From: Nitrosopumilaceae archaeon | Lineage (GTDB): Archaea > Thermoproteota > Nitrososphaeria > Nitrososphaerales > Nitrosopumilaceae | Reading direction: 5' to 3' | Assembly (NCBI GenBank): GCA_007571225.1 | Contig: RKRU01000118.1 | Span: 1-5,009 of the forward strand | Length of the DNA: 5,009 nt | Shown here: in pieces, positions 1 to 5,009 of the stretch | How the letters are laid out: each line of letters starts with the position of its first letter | Numbering within the stretch: the stretch's first letter is position 1 | Notes under the pieces: generated by a model | The model's input: only the letters and a program-made list of their open reading frames with translations | Database searches by the model: none | Told to the model about the DNA's origin: nothing | Position numbers and translations under genes: made by a program

Positions 1-504
1 ATTGACAGCAGGCTAATAGAGGCCGAAAGAAAGAAGAGGCTCGTAATTATAAACGAAAGGGGTAGAAAGCAGGCAATCGACGGCGGCTATACCGGCAGGA
101 TAACTAGGATAAATTCGGATTTTATAAGTATGATGCTCAAGAACGGAATCACGCCTGTGATATCCCCAGTTGCCACAAGCGAGGAGTACGAGATGCTCAA
201 TGTGGACGGTGACAGAGCAGCAGCACACATTGCGGGGGCGACCGGATGCGACAAGGTACTGTTTGTAACCAACGTGGACGGCCTTATAATGGACGATAAA
301 TTAGTGACCAAGATGGACAGTGCAGAAGCAAAGAGAATCATGCCAAAGATAGGTCCGGGTATGGAGAAGAAGATACTGGCATCTACTGAAGCCATAAACA
401 TGGGAGTCGCAACTGCCCTTATCGCAAGCGGGCGGCGCGCAGATCCAGTATCAAGGGCCATTGCACAAGAGGAATGCACGGTGATCAGTGATGGCGTCAA
501 CTGA
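1..504 (+). CDS. lysZ: [LysW]-aminoadipate/[LysW]-glutamate kinase, 3' part (5' end outside window)
   Basis: The frame is open from base 1 to TGA at 502-504 and gives 167 residues of an amino acid kinase (AAK) fold. The family is about 260 residues, so roughly the first 90-100, with the N-terminal Lys/Gly-rich nucleotide site, are missing. Visible marks are GGYTGRITRIN at 28-38, typical of LysZ rather than plain ArgB; a Gly-Ile-Thr-Pro-Val-Ile strand; NVDGDRAA followed by VTNVDGL, the region holding the catalytic Asp; and GPGMEKKI with M121-K124, where a conserved Lys contacts phosphate. Known role: cytoplasmic ATP-dependent phosphorylation of the side-chain carboxylate of aminoadipate (lysine) or glutamate (arginine) attached to the carrier protein LysW. 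In archaea one enzyme often serves both routes; the sequence does not decide this. It overlaps lysJ by 14 nt, so co-translation is likely. The internal ATG at 130 is not the start, because homology continues upstream of it. Confidence 0.9.
   Translation: MDSRLIEAERKKRLVIINERGRKQAIDGGYTGRITRINSDFISMMLKNGITPVISPVATSEEYEMLNVDGDRAAAHIAGATGCDKVLFVTNVDGLIMDDKLVTKMDSAEAKRIMPKIGPGMEKKILASTEAINMGVATALIASGRRADPVSRAIAQEECTVISDGVN
480..485 (+). promoter_or_regulatory. Shine-Dalgarno site for lysJ
   Basis: GGTGAT matches the archaeal anti-Shine-Dalgarno end of 16S rRNA (core GGAGGTGAT). It lies 5 nt before ATG 491 but only 2 nt before GTG 488, so it favours ATG 491. It is embedded in the last codons of lysZ. 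Confidence 0.55.
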
Positions 505-1705
505 GGATATGTATATGGGAGGCCTCTACCAGAGGTTTCCCGTAACGGTGGACAGGGGCGAGGGCGCGCTCGTCTGGGACGATTCTGGCAGGGAGTACAT
601 AGACTGCATGGCAGGATACGGCGTTGCCCTGCTTGGCCACTGCAACAGGCGCGTCACGGATGCCATAACCACGCAGATCGGCAGGATCATAACCGTTCAC
701 AGCTCGCTGTACAACAAAACCCGGGAGGAGTTTCTGGAGAAGTTGATAGGCCTTGCCCCCGACGGGCTGGAACAGGTGCACCTCAACAATAGCGGCGCCG
801 AATCGGTAGAGGCCGCAATCAAATTTGCAAAAAAGTACACGGGCCGCAAAAAGATGATAGCCATGAAGGGCTCCTACCACGGCAAATCCTTGGGCGCCCT
901 CTCAATCACGTTCGGCCCAAAGTATAGAAGGCCATTTGCCCCACTTATCGAGGGGGCCGAGTTCGTCCCGTTTGGCAACGGCGCAGCGCTAGACGAGGCA
1001 GTCGACACAGATACTGCCTTTGTGATTATAGAGCCTGTACAGGGAGAGAGCGGAATACATGTGCCCCCGCCTGAATTTCTGCGAGAAGCCCGTGAGATCT
1101 GCGACAGAAGCGGCGCGCTGCTGGTATTTGACGAGATACAGGCAGGCCTGGGCCGCACAGGCAGACTGTGGGCGCAGCAACACTGGGGTGTGACGCCGGA
1201 CATACTATGCCTTGCAAAGGGGATTGCAGGAGGTGTCCCGATGGGCGCCACGCTAGCCAAGCCCGAGATAATCGGCGCCATGTCAAAGGGGGAACACTCC
1301 TCGACGTTTGGTGGCAACCCGCTCTCGTGTGCCGCAGGGTCTGCCACGCTTGACGCACTCACACAAGACGGACTTGTCGAGAACTCCGCTGCCATGGGTG
1401 CGGTATTTGCAGACGGACTTGAAGAGCTGAAGAGGAAGTATCCAAACATGATAAGAGAGGTGCGCGGTAGAGGCCTGATGATAGGTGTGGAGATCAAGTA
1501 TGACGTAAGGGGCATATTATACGGGCTGATCAAAAAGGGAATATTGATGCTCTACTCTGGAAGAAACGTGCTGAGAATACTTCCACCGCTGGTGGTTACT
1601 GCAAGACAGGCAGCCAAGGTTCTAGATGCACTAGATGCAGTACTCTCAGAGGAGTCAGAGAAGACGGGCACCAGACGCGGCGGCAGCAACATGGGGAGGA
1701 CATGA
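491..1705 (+). CDS. lysJ: [LysW]-aminoadipate/glutamate semialdehyde aminotransferase (class III PLP enzyme)
   Basis: This 404-residue protein has the normal length of acetylornithine/LysJ aminotransferases. Motifs in order are NNSGAES at 99-105; SYHGKSLGAL with Y129 and H130 stacking on the cofactor; FDEIQAGLGRTG with D214, which pairs with the pyridine nitrogen; and LAKGIAGGVPMGA with K243 as the Schiff-base lysine. T272 in TFGGNP is the phosphate-binding Thr of the partner subunit. All key residues are present. Known role: transfer of an amino group from glutamate to the LysW-bound semialdehyde, giving LysW-lysine, or LysW-ornithine in the arginine branch; PLP-dependent and cytoplasmic. 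ATG 491 is preferred over GTG 488 because of the GGTGAT site and because the protein then begins MASTEDMYM. The gene overlaps lysZ and ends 3 nt before the Lrp gene. The last 14 or so residues (Thr/Arg/Gly-rich) look like a non-conserved tail. ArgD is the alternative name; the lysZ neighbour favours LysJ. Confidence 0.93.
   Translation: MASTEDMYMGGLYQRFPVTVDRGEGALVWDDSGREYIDCMAGYGVALLGHCNRRVTDAITTQIGRIITVHSSLYNKTREEFLEKLIGLAPDGLEQVHLNNSGAESVEAAIKFAKKYTGRKKMIAMKGSYHGKSLGALSITFGPKYRRPFAPLIEGAEFVPFGNGAALDEAVDTDTAFVIIEPVQGESGIHVPPPEFLREAREICDRSGALLVFDEIQAGLGRTGRLWAQQHWGVTPDILCLAKGIAGGVPMGATLAKPEIIGAMSKGEHSSTFGGNPLSCAAGSATLDALTQDGLVENSAAMGAVFADGLEELKRKYPNMIREVRGRGLMIGVEIKYDVRGILYGLIKKGILMLYSGRNVLRILPPLVVTARQAAKVLDALDAVLSEESEKTGTRRGGSNMGRT
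1693..1700 (+). promoter_or_regulatory. Shine-Dalgarno site for the Lrp-family gene
   Basis: GGGGAGGA lies 8 nt upstream of ATG 1709, inside the 3' end of lysJ. It is the best ribosome binding site in the window and fixes the start of the regulator. It also shows that this gene is translated as an internal operon member. Confidence 0.75.
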
Positions 1706-1708
1706 CAG

Positions 1709-2134
1709 ATGACTATACATACAGACGAGACTGACAAGAAGATCATAACTAGGCTTCAGGAGAACTCGCGCGAGTCGTTTGTCGTAATGGGCAAGGAGCT
1801 GGGACTCTCAGATACCGTGATTGCCAGAAGGGTAAAGCGGATGATCGATGGGGGGATCATATCAAGGTTTACAGTCGAGATGGGCGATGCGGGCCAGACG
1901 AGCGCCATAGTCCTAGCATCAGTAGACTCTGCCACAGACACATCTGTAATATCAGAGAAGCTTGCCAGACTAGACGCCGTAAGGATCGTATACGAGATTA
2001 CGGGTCAATACGACATTGCCACCATCATAAGCGCTGCTAGCATGAGCGAAATAAACACCGCAATAGACACGCTAAGAAAGATTCAGGGAGTCACAGACAC
2101 CAATACTGTGATAATTCTCAACAAGATCGTGTGA
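1709..2134 (+). CDS. Lrp/AsnC-family transcriptional regulator, LysM-like by context
   Basis: This 141-residue protein has the standard Lrp layout. Residues 6-54 form an N-terminal winged helix-turn-helix beginning DETDKKIITRLQENSR; the recognition helix lies around LSDTVIARRVKRM (33-45), followed by GGIIS. Residues about 62-141 form the C-terminal RAM ligand-binding domain. The RAM loop reads ITGQYDIA with G99, Y101 and D102, the family's usual G-x-Y-D effector-site signature. Lrp proteins work as dimers or octamers on DNA and commonly sense amino acids. In Sulfolobus the Lrp protein LysM is encoded with the lysine genes and controls them, so a LysM-like role is a reasonable inference here, but neither ligand nor target is shown by sequence. 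The gene follows lysJ by 3 nt and has a strong Shine-Dalgarno site, so it is probably co-transcribed with lysZ-lysJ. No T-rich terminator is obvious after it. Confidence 0.85.
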   Translation: MTIHTDETDKKIITRLQENSRESFVVMGKELGLSDTVIARRVKRMIDGGIISRFTVEMGDAGQTSAIVLASVDSATDTSVISEKLARLDAVRIVYEITGQYDIATIISAASMSEINTAIDTLRKIQGVTDTNTVIILNKIV

Positions 2135-2215
2135 GTATATTCTTCGATATTACAGTTAAAAACATCAAAAAACATACTATACAGGCAAAATTTCATCGAA
2201 TTAAGACGATTATCC

Positions 2216-2223
2216 TTATATTT
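2216..2223 (+). promoter_or_regulatory. TATA box of the lysS-like gene, leaderless promoter
   Basis: TTATATTT is centred about 25 nt before ATG 2245, within the AT-rich 110-nt spacer after the Lrp gene. Archaeal transcription starts about 25 nt downstream of the TATA centre, so the mRNA should begin at or very near the ATG, as a leaderless transcript. No Shine-Dalgarno sequence precedes the ATG, which agrees. A second TATA-like stretch (ACTATACA, near 2176) is a weaker candidate. Confidence 0.6.
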
Positions 2224-2244
2224 GCCAAGAGGGTGCGCTTCACC

Positions 2245-3534
2245 ATGCAGGCAGAAGACAGGAAACATAATGCAGACGCGCATAATGAAAACCCAAGTAC
2301 AACATCAGATGCCTACACGCATGGGCAGAACAACGGTGATCCCAACTACCACGCATACAACTACCACGCATACAACTACAACCGCATCGGACTTGAGAAG
2401 AGATCAAGGCGGGTGCAAAAAAAGATACGCGTACTTGACAGTACCTTAAGGGAGGGCGAGCAGCATCCAGGAGTCTCGTTTACAAACAAACAGAGGATAC
2501 AGATAGCGTGGATGCTTGACTATTTTGGGGTGGACCAGATAGAGATATCACCTGTAATATCAGACGAACATAGGGAAGCCACCAAGATCATACTAAAGCA
2601 GGGACTGCAGGCCGACATCGTGGCACACGGCAGGGCCATGAAGGACGACATCAACGTATCGATTGGATGCGGTGCAGAGTGGTGCGCCGCATACCTCGGA
2701 GTCTCAGACATACATCTTAAGGACAAGCTCAGGATCACACGTCAGGAGGCAAGCAGAAGGGCAGTTGACACAGTAGAGTATGCAAAGGAGCACGGACTCA
2801 AGATCAGGTTTACGCTAGAAGACGGCAGTAGGGCAGACCCAGAGTTTTTGCTGTCCATCTGCAGGGACATAAGAGATGTAGGGGTGGACCGAATCAGCCT
2901 GCCTGATACCGTAGGTACGATGCACCCGGCAGGCATGTATGAATTTGTAAACAAGATGAAGGAGGGTACGGGGAACGTACCGCTTGATGTGCACGTACAC
3001 AACGACATGGGGCTTGCCGTGGCAAACGCGCTGTCCGCATGCGACGCAGGCGTCGACCAGATACATACGACCATAGACGGAATAGGCGAGAGGACTGGAA
3101 TACCCGCACTAGCAGAGGTGGCAGTGGCGCTCACCTACCTGTACAAGTCCCCCAACGACTTTAGGCTGGACATGTTACAAGATCTCTCTAGGATGATCAG
3201 CGACTATACCAACACCCCCATGTACGACTCAAAGCCCGTGGTGGGATCGTCAGCATACAAGCACAAAGCAGGCACGCACCTGGCCGCAATACTGCGCAAT
3301 CCAGCAGCATACGAGCCGGTCCCCCCCAGGGCTGTTGGAAACTCCAGAAGGATCGTCTTTGGCGGGCTGGCAGGAAAGACGGGGGCATCGTACTTGATGT
3401 CGCTTCTAGGACTAGACAAGAACGAGGAGCAGTCAAGGCAGGTGGCTGCAAACCTGAAGAAGATGGCCATGGGAGACCTCATCGACATTCCTCTTGACGA
3501 CAATATGGAGAAGAAGATTACGGGGCTGAAATGA
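2245..3534 (+). CDS. lysS: homocitrate synthase-like enzyme (DRE-TIM family) with repeat-bearing N-terminal extension
   Basis: This 429-residue protein has a TIM-barrel core starting at about residue 61. Its signature is LDSTLREGEQHPGVSF (64-79), with R69, E70, D65 and Q73 at the substrate and metal site. Further marks are SLPDTVG (D221), the metal-binding HVHND (H250, H252) and GIGERTG (279-285). Known role of the closest family: condensing acetyl-CoA with 2-oxoglutarate to homocitrate, the first step of lysine synthesis by the aminoadipate route. The core of about 370 residues lacks the long C-terminal leucine-binding domain of 2-isopropylmalate synthase. That and the lys neighbours favour LysS; citramalate or isopropylmalate synthase cannot be fully excluded. 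Residues 1-56 are an Asn/His/Tyr-rich, probably disordered extension containing a duplicated YHAYN unit. ATG 2245 is chosen for the leaderless TATA spacing. GTG 2413 would give the usual short start; GTG 2131 is unlikely. Confidence 0.82.
   Translation: MQAEDRKHNADAHNENPSTTSDAYTHGQNNGDPNYHAYNYHAYNYNRIGLEKRSRRVQKKIRVLDSTLREGEQHPGVSFTNKQRIQIAWMLDYFGVDQIEISPVISDEHREATKIILKQGLQADIVAHGRAMKDDINVSIGCGAEWCAAYLGVSDIHLKDKLRITRQEASRRAVDTVEYAKEHGLKIRFTLEDGSRADPEFLLSICRDIRDVGVDRISLPDTVGTMHPAGMYEFVNKMKEGTGNVPLDVHVHNDMGLAVANALSACDAGVDQIHTTIDGIGERTGIPALAEVAVALTYLYKSPNDFRLDMLQDLSRMISDYTNTPMYDSKPVVGSSAYKHKAGTHLAAILRNPAAYEPVPPRAVGNSRRIVFGGLAGKTGASYLMSLLGLDKNEEQSRQVAANLKKMAMGDLIDIPLDDNMEKKITGLK
2344..2379 (+). 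repeat. 15-bp in-frame tandem repeat (2.4 copies) in the lysS N-terminal extension
   Basis: The unit AACTACCACGCATAC occurs twice without a mismatch and is followed by AACTAC. It encodes Asn-Tyr-His-Ala-Tyr units. A 15-bp unit keeps the reading frame, so copy-number change would lengthen or shorten the extension without breaking the enzyme. Confidence 0.9.
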
Positions 3535-3569
3535 CATGTATTTGACTGGTAGGCGCATGCGACATACGG

Positions 3570-3574
3570 TTTTT
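3570..3574 (+). terminator. possible T-tract terminator after lysS
   Basis: A run of five T lies 36 nt after the lysS stop, just downstream of the short palindrome CGCATGCG (3554-3561). Archaeal RNA polymerase can stop at T-rich tracts without a hairpin. The run is short and lies inside the decayed transposase, so support is weak. Confidence 0.25.
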
Positions 3575-3686
3575 GACCATGGGCTGCTCACCACTGCATA
3601 CACGTTATCAGTAGATGGGAATGTATGATAGATTACAGCGGCTTTGCCCAAAAAAATGCAGTAATGATGATGCATATAGTCACTTG

Positions 3687-3706
3687 AGTTGACGCTGCCG
3701 TCAACT
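3687..3706. repeat. perfect inverted repeat (8-bp stem, 4-nt loop)
   Basis: AGTTGACG and CGTCAACT flank CTGC. With two G-U pairs the RNA stem could reach 11 pairs (3684-3709). No T-run follows on either strand, so it does not look like an intrinsic terminator. It lies in the transposase remnant where the sense moves from the second frame back to the first. Confidence 0.75.
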
Positions 3707-3761
3707 TGAAATCTTTGTCACCAGCTTTGTCTCTGTATTGCAGTCTTTTTCAAGGTCGCCA

Positions 3762-3776
3762 CATCCAGATTTTTTG
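3762..3776. repeat. 15-bp direct repeat, copy 1
   Basis: CATCCAGATTTTTTG is identical to 3849-3863, 87 bp away. On the minus strand both copies lie in the same frame of the transposase remnant and encode Lys-Lys-Ser-Gly. This copy falls in the presumed zinc-finger motif (CKKSGCGD). Confidence 0.8.
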
Positions 3777-3848
3777 CATCTGTCCGGGATACAGTGGATC
3801 GTCTCGATTGACCTTTAGCCGTGTGAGACCATCTTGTGTTCTGGACAC

Positions 3849-3863
3849 CATCCAGATTTTTTG
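3849..3863. repeat. 15-bp direct repeat, copy 2
   Basis: This is the second exact copy of CATCCAGATTTTTTG. On the minus strand it encodes the Lys-Lys-Ser-Gly of HKKSGWCPEHK, upstream of the zinc-finger remnant. Confidence 0.8.
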
Positions 3864-4225
3864 TGTTCGGAGGGAAGCTTGCGGGCACCCTGCTTGTGCG
3901 CCCTTTTCGGTATGGAGTTCTGCGACGATAGGCTATTGGAATTCTCGTAATATTGAGGTGGACATTGCTTGTCTTCAGCTCATTTTGCAGTCATTCGTTG
4001 TTGCTCATTAGGTGCGATACATTTTACTCCAGACTTTTAATAGCATCAAGCGACTCTTCAAGCAGGCCGCGATACTTTTTGGCTTCCGCCTAGGAGCGGG
4101 CAAGTTCATCCTGTAGTATTTGAACCGTCATGTTTACCATGCTTCCTTATCGACTTGTACGGTAAATACCCCACATACCAGAAATTGTTTACTAGTTTGT
4201 CAATTATGCTTGACGTAAAGTTACC

Positions 4226-4338
4226 TACATACGACCCGCTACATACTACACACATACCACACACATACCACACACATACCACCCGCTACATACCACACAC
4301 CACACACACCACACACATACCATCCGCTACATACCACA
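4226..4338. repeat. AC-rich tandem repeat array in the spacer before the TPR-like gene
   Basis: Two nested repeats make up the array. ACACACATACC occurs three times head to tail without mismatch (4248-4280). CCGCTACATAC occurs three times (4236-4246, 4283-4293, 4324-4334), separated by ACAC/ATACC stretches of variable length, for periods of 47 and 41 bp. Almost no G occurs on this strand. Any open frame through it encodes only Thr/His/Tyr/Ile/Pro runs and is not credible as a gene. The rest of the 235-nt spacer between the transposase remnant and ATG 4376 shows nothing else recognisable. Confidence 0.85.
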
Positions 4339-4346
4339 ACGTAAGG

Positions 4347-4353
4347 ATTATCA
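4347..4353 (+). promoter_or_regulatory. weak TATA-like element before the TPR-like gene
   Basis: ATTATCA is centred 26 nt before ATG 4376, the right spacing for an archaeal leaderless start, but the match to a TATA box is poor. A competing AT-rich element, TAAAATAT (4425-4432), precedes the alternative start ATG 4451 by about 22 nt. Confidence 0.25.
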
Positions 4354-4375
4354 AGTGTTTGAAAAACCCCATAAC

Positions 4376-5009
4376 ATGCAACCGTACAAACAGCGTGAGT
4401 CCTATCTTCTCCTACAAAAAGGGCTAAAATATCCAGAATCGGAGTCCTACATGATTTATGCCGCTATGAAAAATGCGCTTGTATCGTATGGTGATGAGAT
4501 TGAAAAGGCCATCTACGACAATCGTAAAATAATGTACAAACGTTTGAACTATGCAAACAAAAAAGATCCCACGGGTTATGATGGAATACTGCTTCCCATA
4601 TTGTTCAACATTGCCAATGCTTTGATGGAACTAAACCGCTCAAAAGGCGCTAATACTTTACTTGAACAACTCGGGCTGATGCATCCACATGACCCCCGTG
4701 TTAATTATTTTATGGGCAAGCTGTTTTACTACAAACGGCAATACGATGAGGCTTATTCGTACTTTGAGTCTGCAGATGCCAGTCACCGTGAAACCTTTAT
4801 TCTTACACTCGAACAATATGATCAGATGTATATATTATGGAATGTCTGTGCCGAACATACTGGCAAAAAATTAAAGATCAGGAAACTCCCAAAGAGAGCA
4901 CATGAAGTCCAGACCAAACCCGCACCAAAGACCAAACCCGCACCAAAGACCAAACCCGCACCAAAGACCAAACCCGCACCAAAGACCAAACCCGCACCAA
5001 AGACCAAAC
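4376..5009 (+). CDS. TPR-like helical repeat protein with Thr-Lys-Pro-Ala-Pro-Lys tail (3' end outside window)
   Basis: The frame is open from 4214 to the window end; ATG 4376 is the first ATG in it and gives 211 visible residues. Residues 1-60 are helical (for example SYMIYAAMKNALVSYGDE). Residues about 68-135 form two TPR-like helix pairs; the clearest is NYFMGKLFYYKRQYDEAYSYFESADA split around residues 110-135, with the small, aromatic and Pro-terminated pattern of a tetratricopeptide unit. Residues 164-179 are very basic (KKLKIRKLPKRAHEV). From residue 180 a TKPAPK hexapeptide repeats 5.4 times. No signal peptide or membrane segment is visible, so it is probably cytoplasmic and a protein-binding scaffold; no specific function can be given. 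ATG 4451, with GGAG at 4441-4444, is a serious alternative start. Seven of nine arginine codons before the tail are CGN, whereas the lys genes prefer AGG/AGA, suggesting transfer or a different age. Confidence 0.75.
   Translation, partial: MQPYKQRESYLLLQKGLKYPESESYMIYAAMKNALVSYGDEIEKAIYDNRKIMYKRLNYANKKDPTGYDGILLPILFNIANALMELNRSKGANTLLEQLGLMHPHDPRVNYFMGKLFYYKRQYDEAYSYFESADASHRETFILTLEQYDQMYILWNVCAEHTGKKLKIRKLPKRAHEVQTKPAPKTKPAPKTKPAPKTKPAPKTKPAPKTK
4913..5009 (+). repeat. 18-bp in-frame tandem repeat, 5.4 perfect copies, running off the window
   Basis: The unit ACCAAACCCGCACCAAAG is repeated at 4913, 4931, 4949, 4967 and 4985 without a mismatch, with seven bases of a sixth copy to the edge. 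Each unit encodes Thr-Lys-Pro-Ala-Pro-Lys. Perfect identity even at third codon positions indicates recent expansion rather than selection on protein alone. The true copy number is unknown. Confidence 0.97.

Larger units (their letters stand above)
3535..4140 (-). pseudogene. decayed and truncated transposase, probably IS66-like N-terminal part
   Basis: Read from ATG 4140 downward, the frame gives a coiled coil: MVNMTVQILQDELARS, then after a TAG (4092-4090) AEAKKYRGLLEESLDAIKSLE. The same frame continues past TAA (4026-4024) and TGA (3993-3991) with LQNELKTSN. Near 3952 the sense moves to another frame: ENSNSLSSQNSIPKR, then KKSGWCPEHK (compare the GGQPGHK-type motif), TAA (3817-3815), then IHCIPDRCKKSGCGDLEKD, a likely zinc-finger remnant, and TGA (3703-3701). 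It then returns to the first frame with HHHYC..LGKAAVI and NVYAVVSSPWSKTVCRM, and ends where lysS begins on the other strand. Coiled coil, Ser/Asn linker, Cys motif and His/Cys region follow the order of IS66-family transposase N-termini. The DDE catalytic domain is absent. Five stops and two frame changes show that it is dead. The family name is from memory and is the least certain part. An ancient unrelated coiled-coil gene is the alternative. Confidence 0.6.

Noticed and set aside
874..1533. Long minus-strand open frame (219 codons) opposite lysJ
   Set aside because: It lies fully antisense to a gene with all catalytic residues conserved, and its Ser/Pro/Ala-rich product is typical of a shadow frame.
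2131..2244. GTG 2131 as start of lysS, overlapping the Lrp stop as GTGA
   Set aside because: The overlap looks like translational coupling, but the 38 extra residues show no family resemblance, no Shine-Dalgarno precedes the GTG, and the TATA box lies inside this stretch with the right spacing for ATG 2245.
3684..3709. Intrinsic terminator
   Set aside because: No T-run follows the hairpin on either strand.
3706..4011. Plus-strand open frame of 101 codons
   Set aside because: Its Cys/Ser/Phe-rich product looks like antisense translation. The minus strand of the same region gives transposase-like sense, so this is a shadow.
4226..4338. CRISPR array
   Set aside because: The repeats are only 11 bp, the spacers are themselves repeats, and no cas genes are present.
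4155..4427. Plus-strand open frame of 90 codons through the AC-rich array
   Set aside because: The product is mostly Thr/His/Tyr/Pro runs made by the repeats, and it overlaps the better-supported frame starting at 4376.
4822..5007. Minus-strand open frame with repeated GLVFGA units
   Set aside because: It is the antisense of the 18-bp repeat. The plus frame is continuous with a TPR-like domain and is the credible one.

Overview
The window looks like archaeal DNA, most likely from an ammonia-oxidising (Nitrososphaerota/Thaumarchaeota) lineage of moderate GC such as a Cenarchaeum-like symbiont. The reasons are a LysW-carrier type lysine/arginine gene cluster, strong use of AGG/AGA arginine and ATA isoleucine codons, Shine-Dalgarno sites only inside the operon, and a TATA box placed for a leaderless transcript. 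The lineage is an inference from gene content and style; no marker gene is present.

Layout. Positions 1-2134 (+) hold a tight operon: the 3' part of lysZ ([LysW]-aminoadipate/glutamate kinase), lysJ ([LysW]-aminoadipate/glutamate semialdehyde aminotransferase, overlapping lysZ by 14 nt) and an Lrp/AsnC-type regulator 3 nt downstream. A 110-nt spacer with a TATA box precedes a homocitrate synthase-like gene (2245-3534, +), which has an unusual repeat-bearing N-terminal extension. LysS would make homocitrate, the first intermediate of the aminoadipate route. LysZ and LysJ then act on the carrier-bound intermediate, and the Lrp protein is a plausible LysM-like sensor of the product.

Positions 3535-4140 contain no intact gene. 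Read on the minus strand they give a broken, truncated protein that I interpret as the N-terminal part of an IS66-like transposase (coiled coil, Ser/Asn-rich stretch, degenerate zinc finger), with five in-frame stops and two frame changes. Positions 4141-4375 are non-coding and carry an AC-rich tandem array.

From 4376 to the window edge an open frame (+) encodes a TPR-like helical protein ending in perfect 18-bp repeats (Thr-Lys-Pro-Ala-Pro-Lys). Its arginine codons (mostly CGN) differ from those of the lys genes, suggesting a different history. The sequence stops inside the repeat.

I see no CRISPR array, tRNA or rRNA, and no convincing new multi-gene system. The points most worth a second look are the decayed transposase, the three separate in-frame or promoter-proximal tandem repeats, and the repeat-tailed TPR gene.
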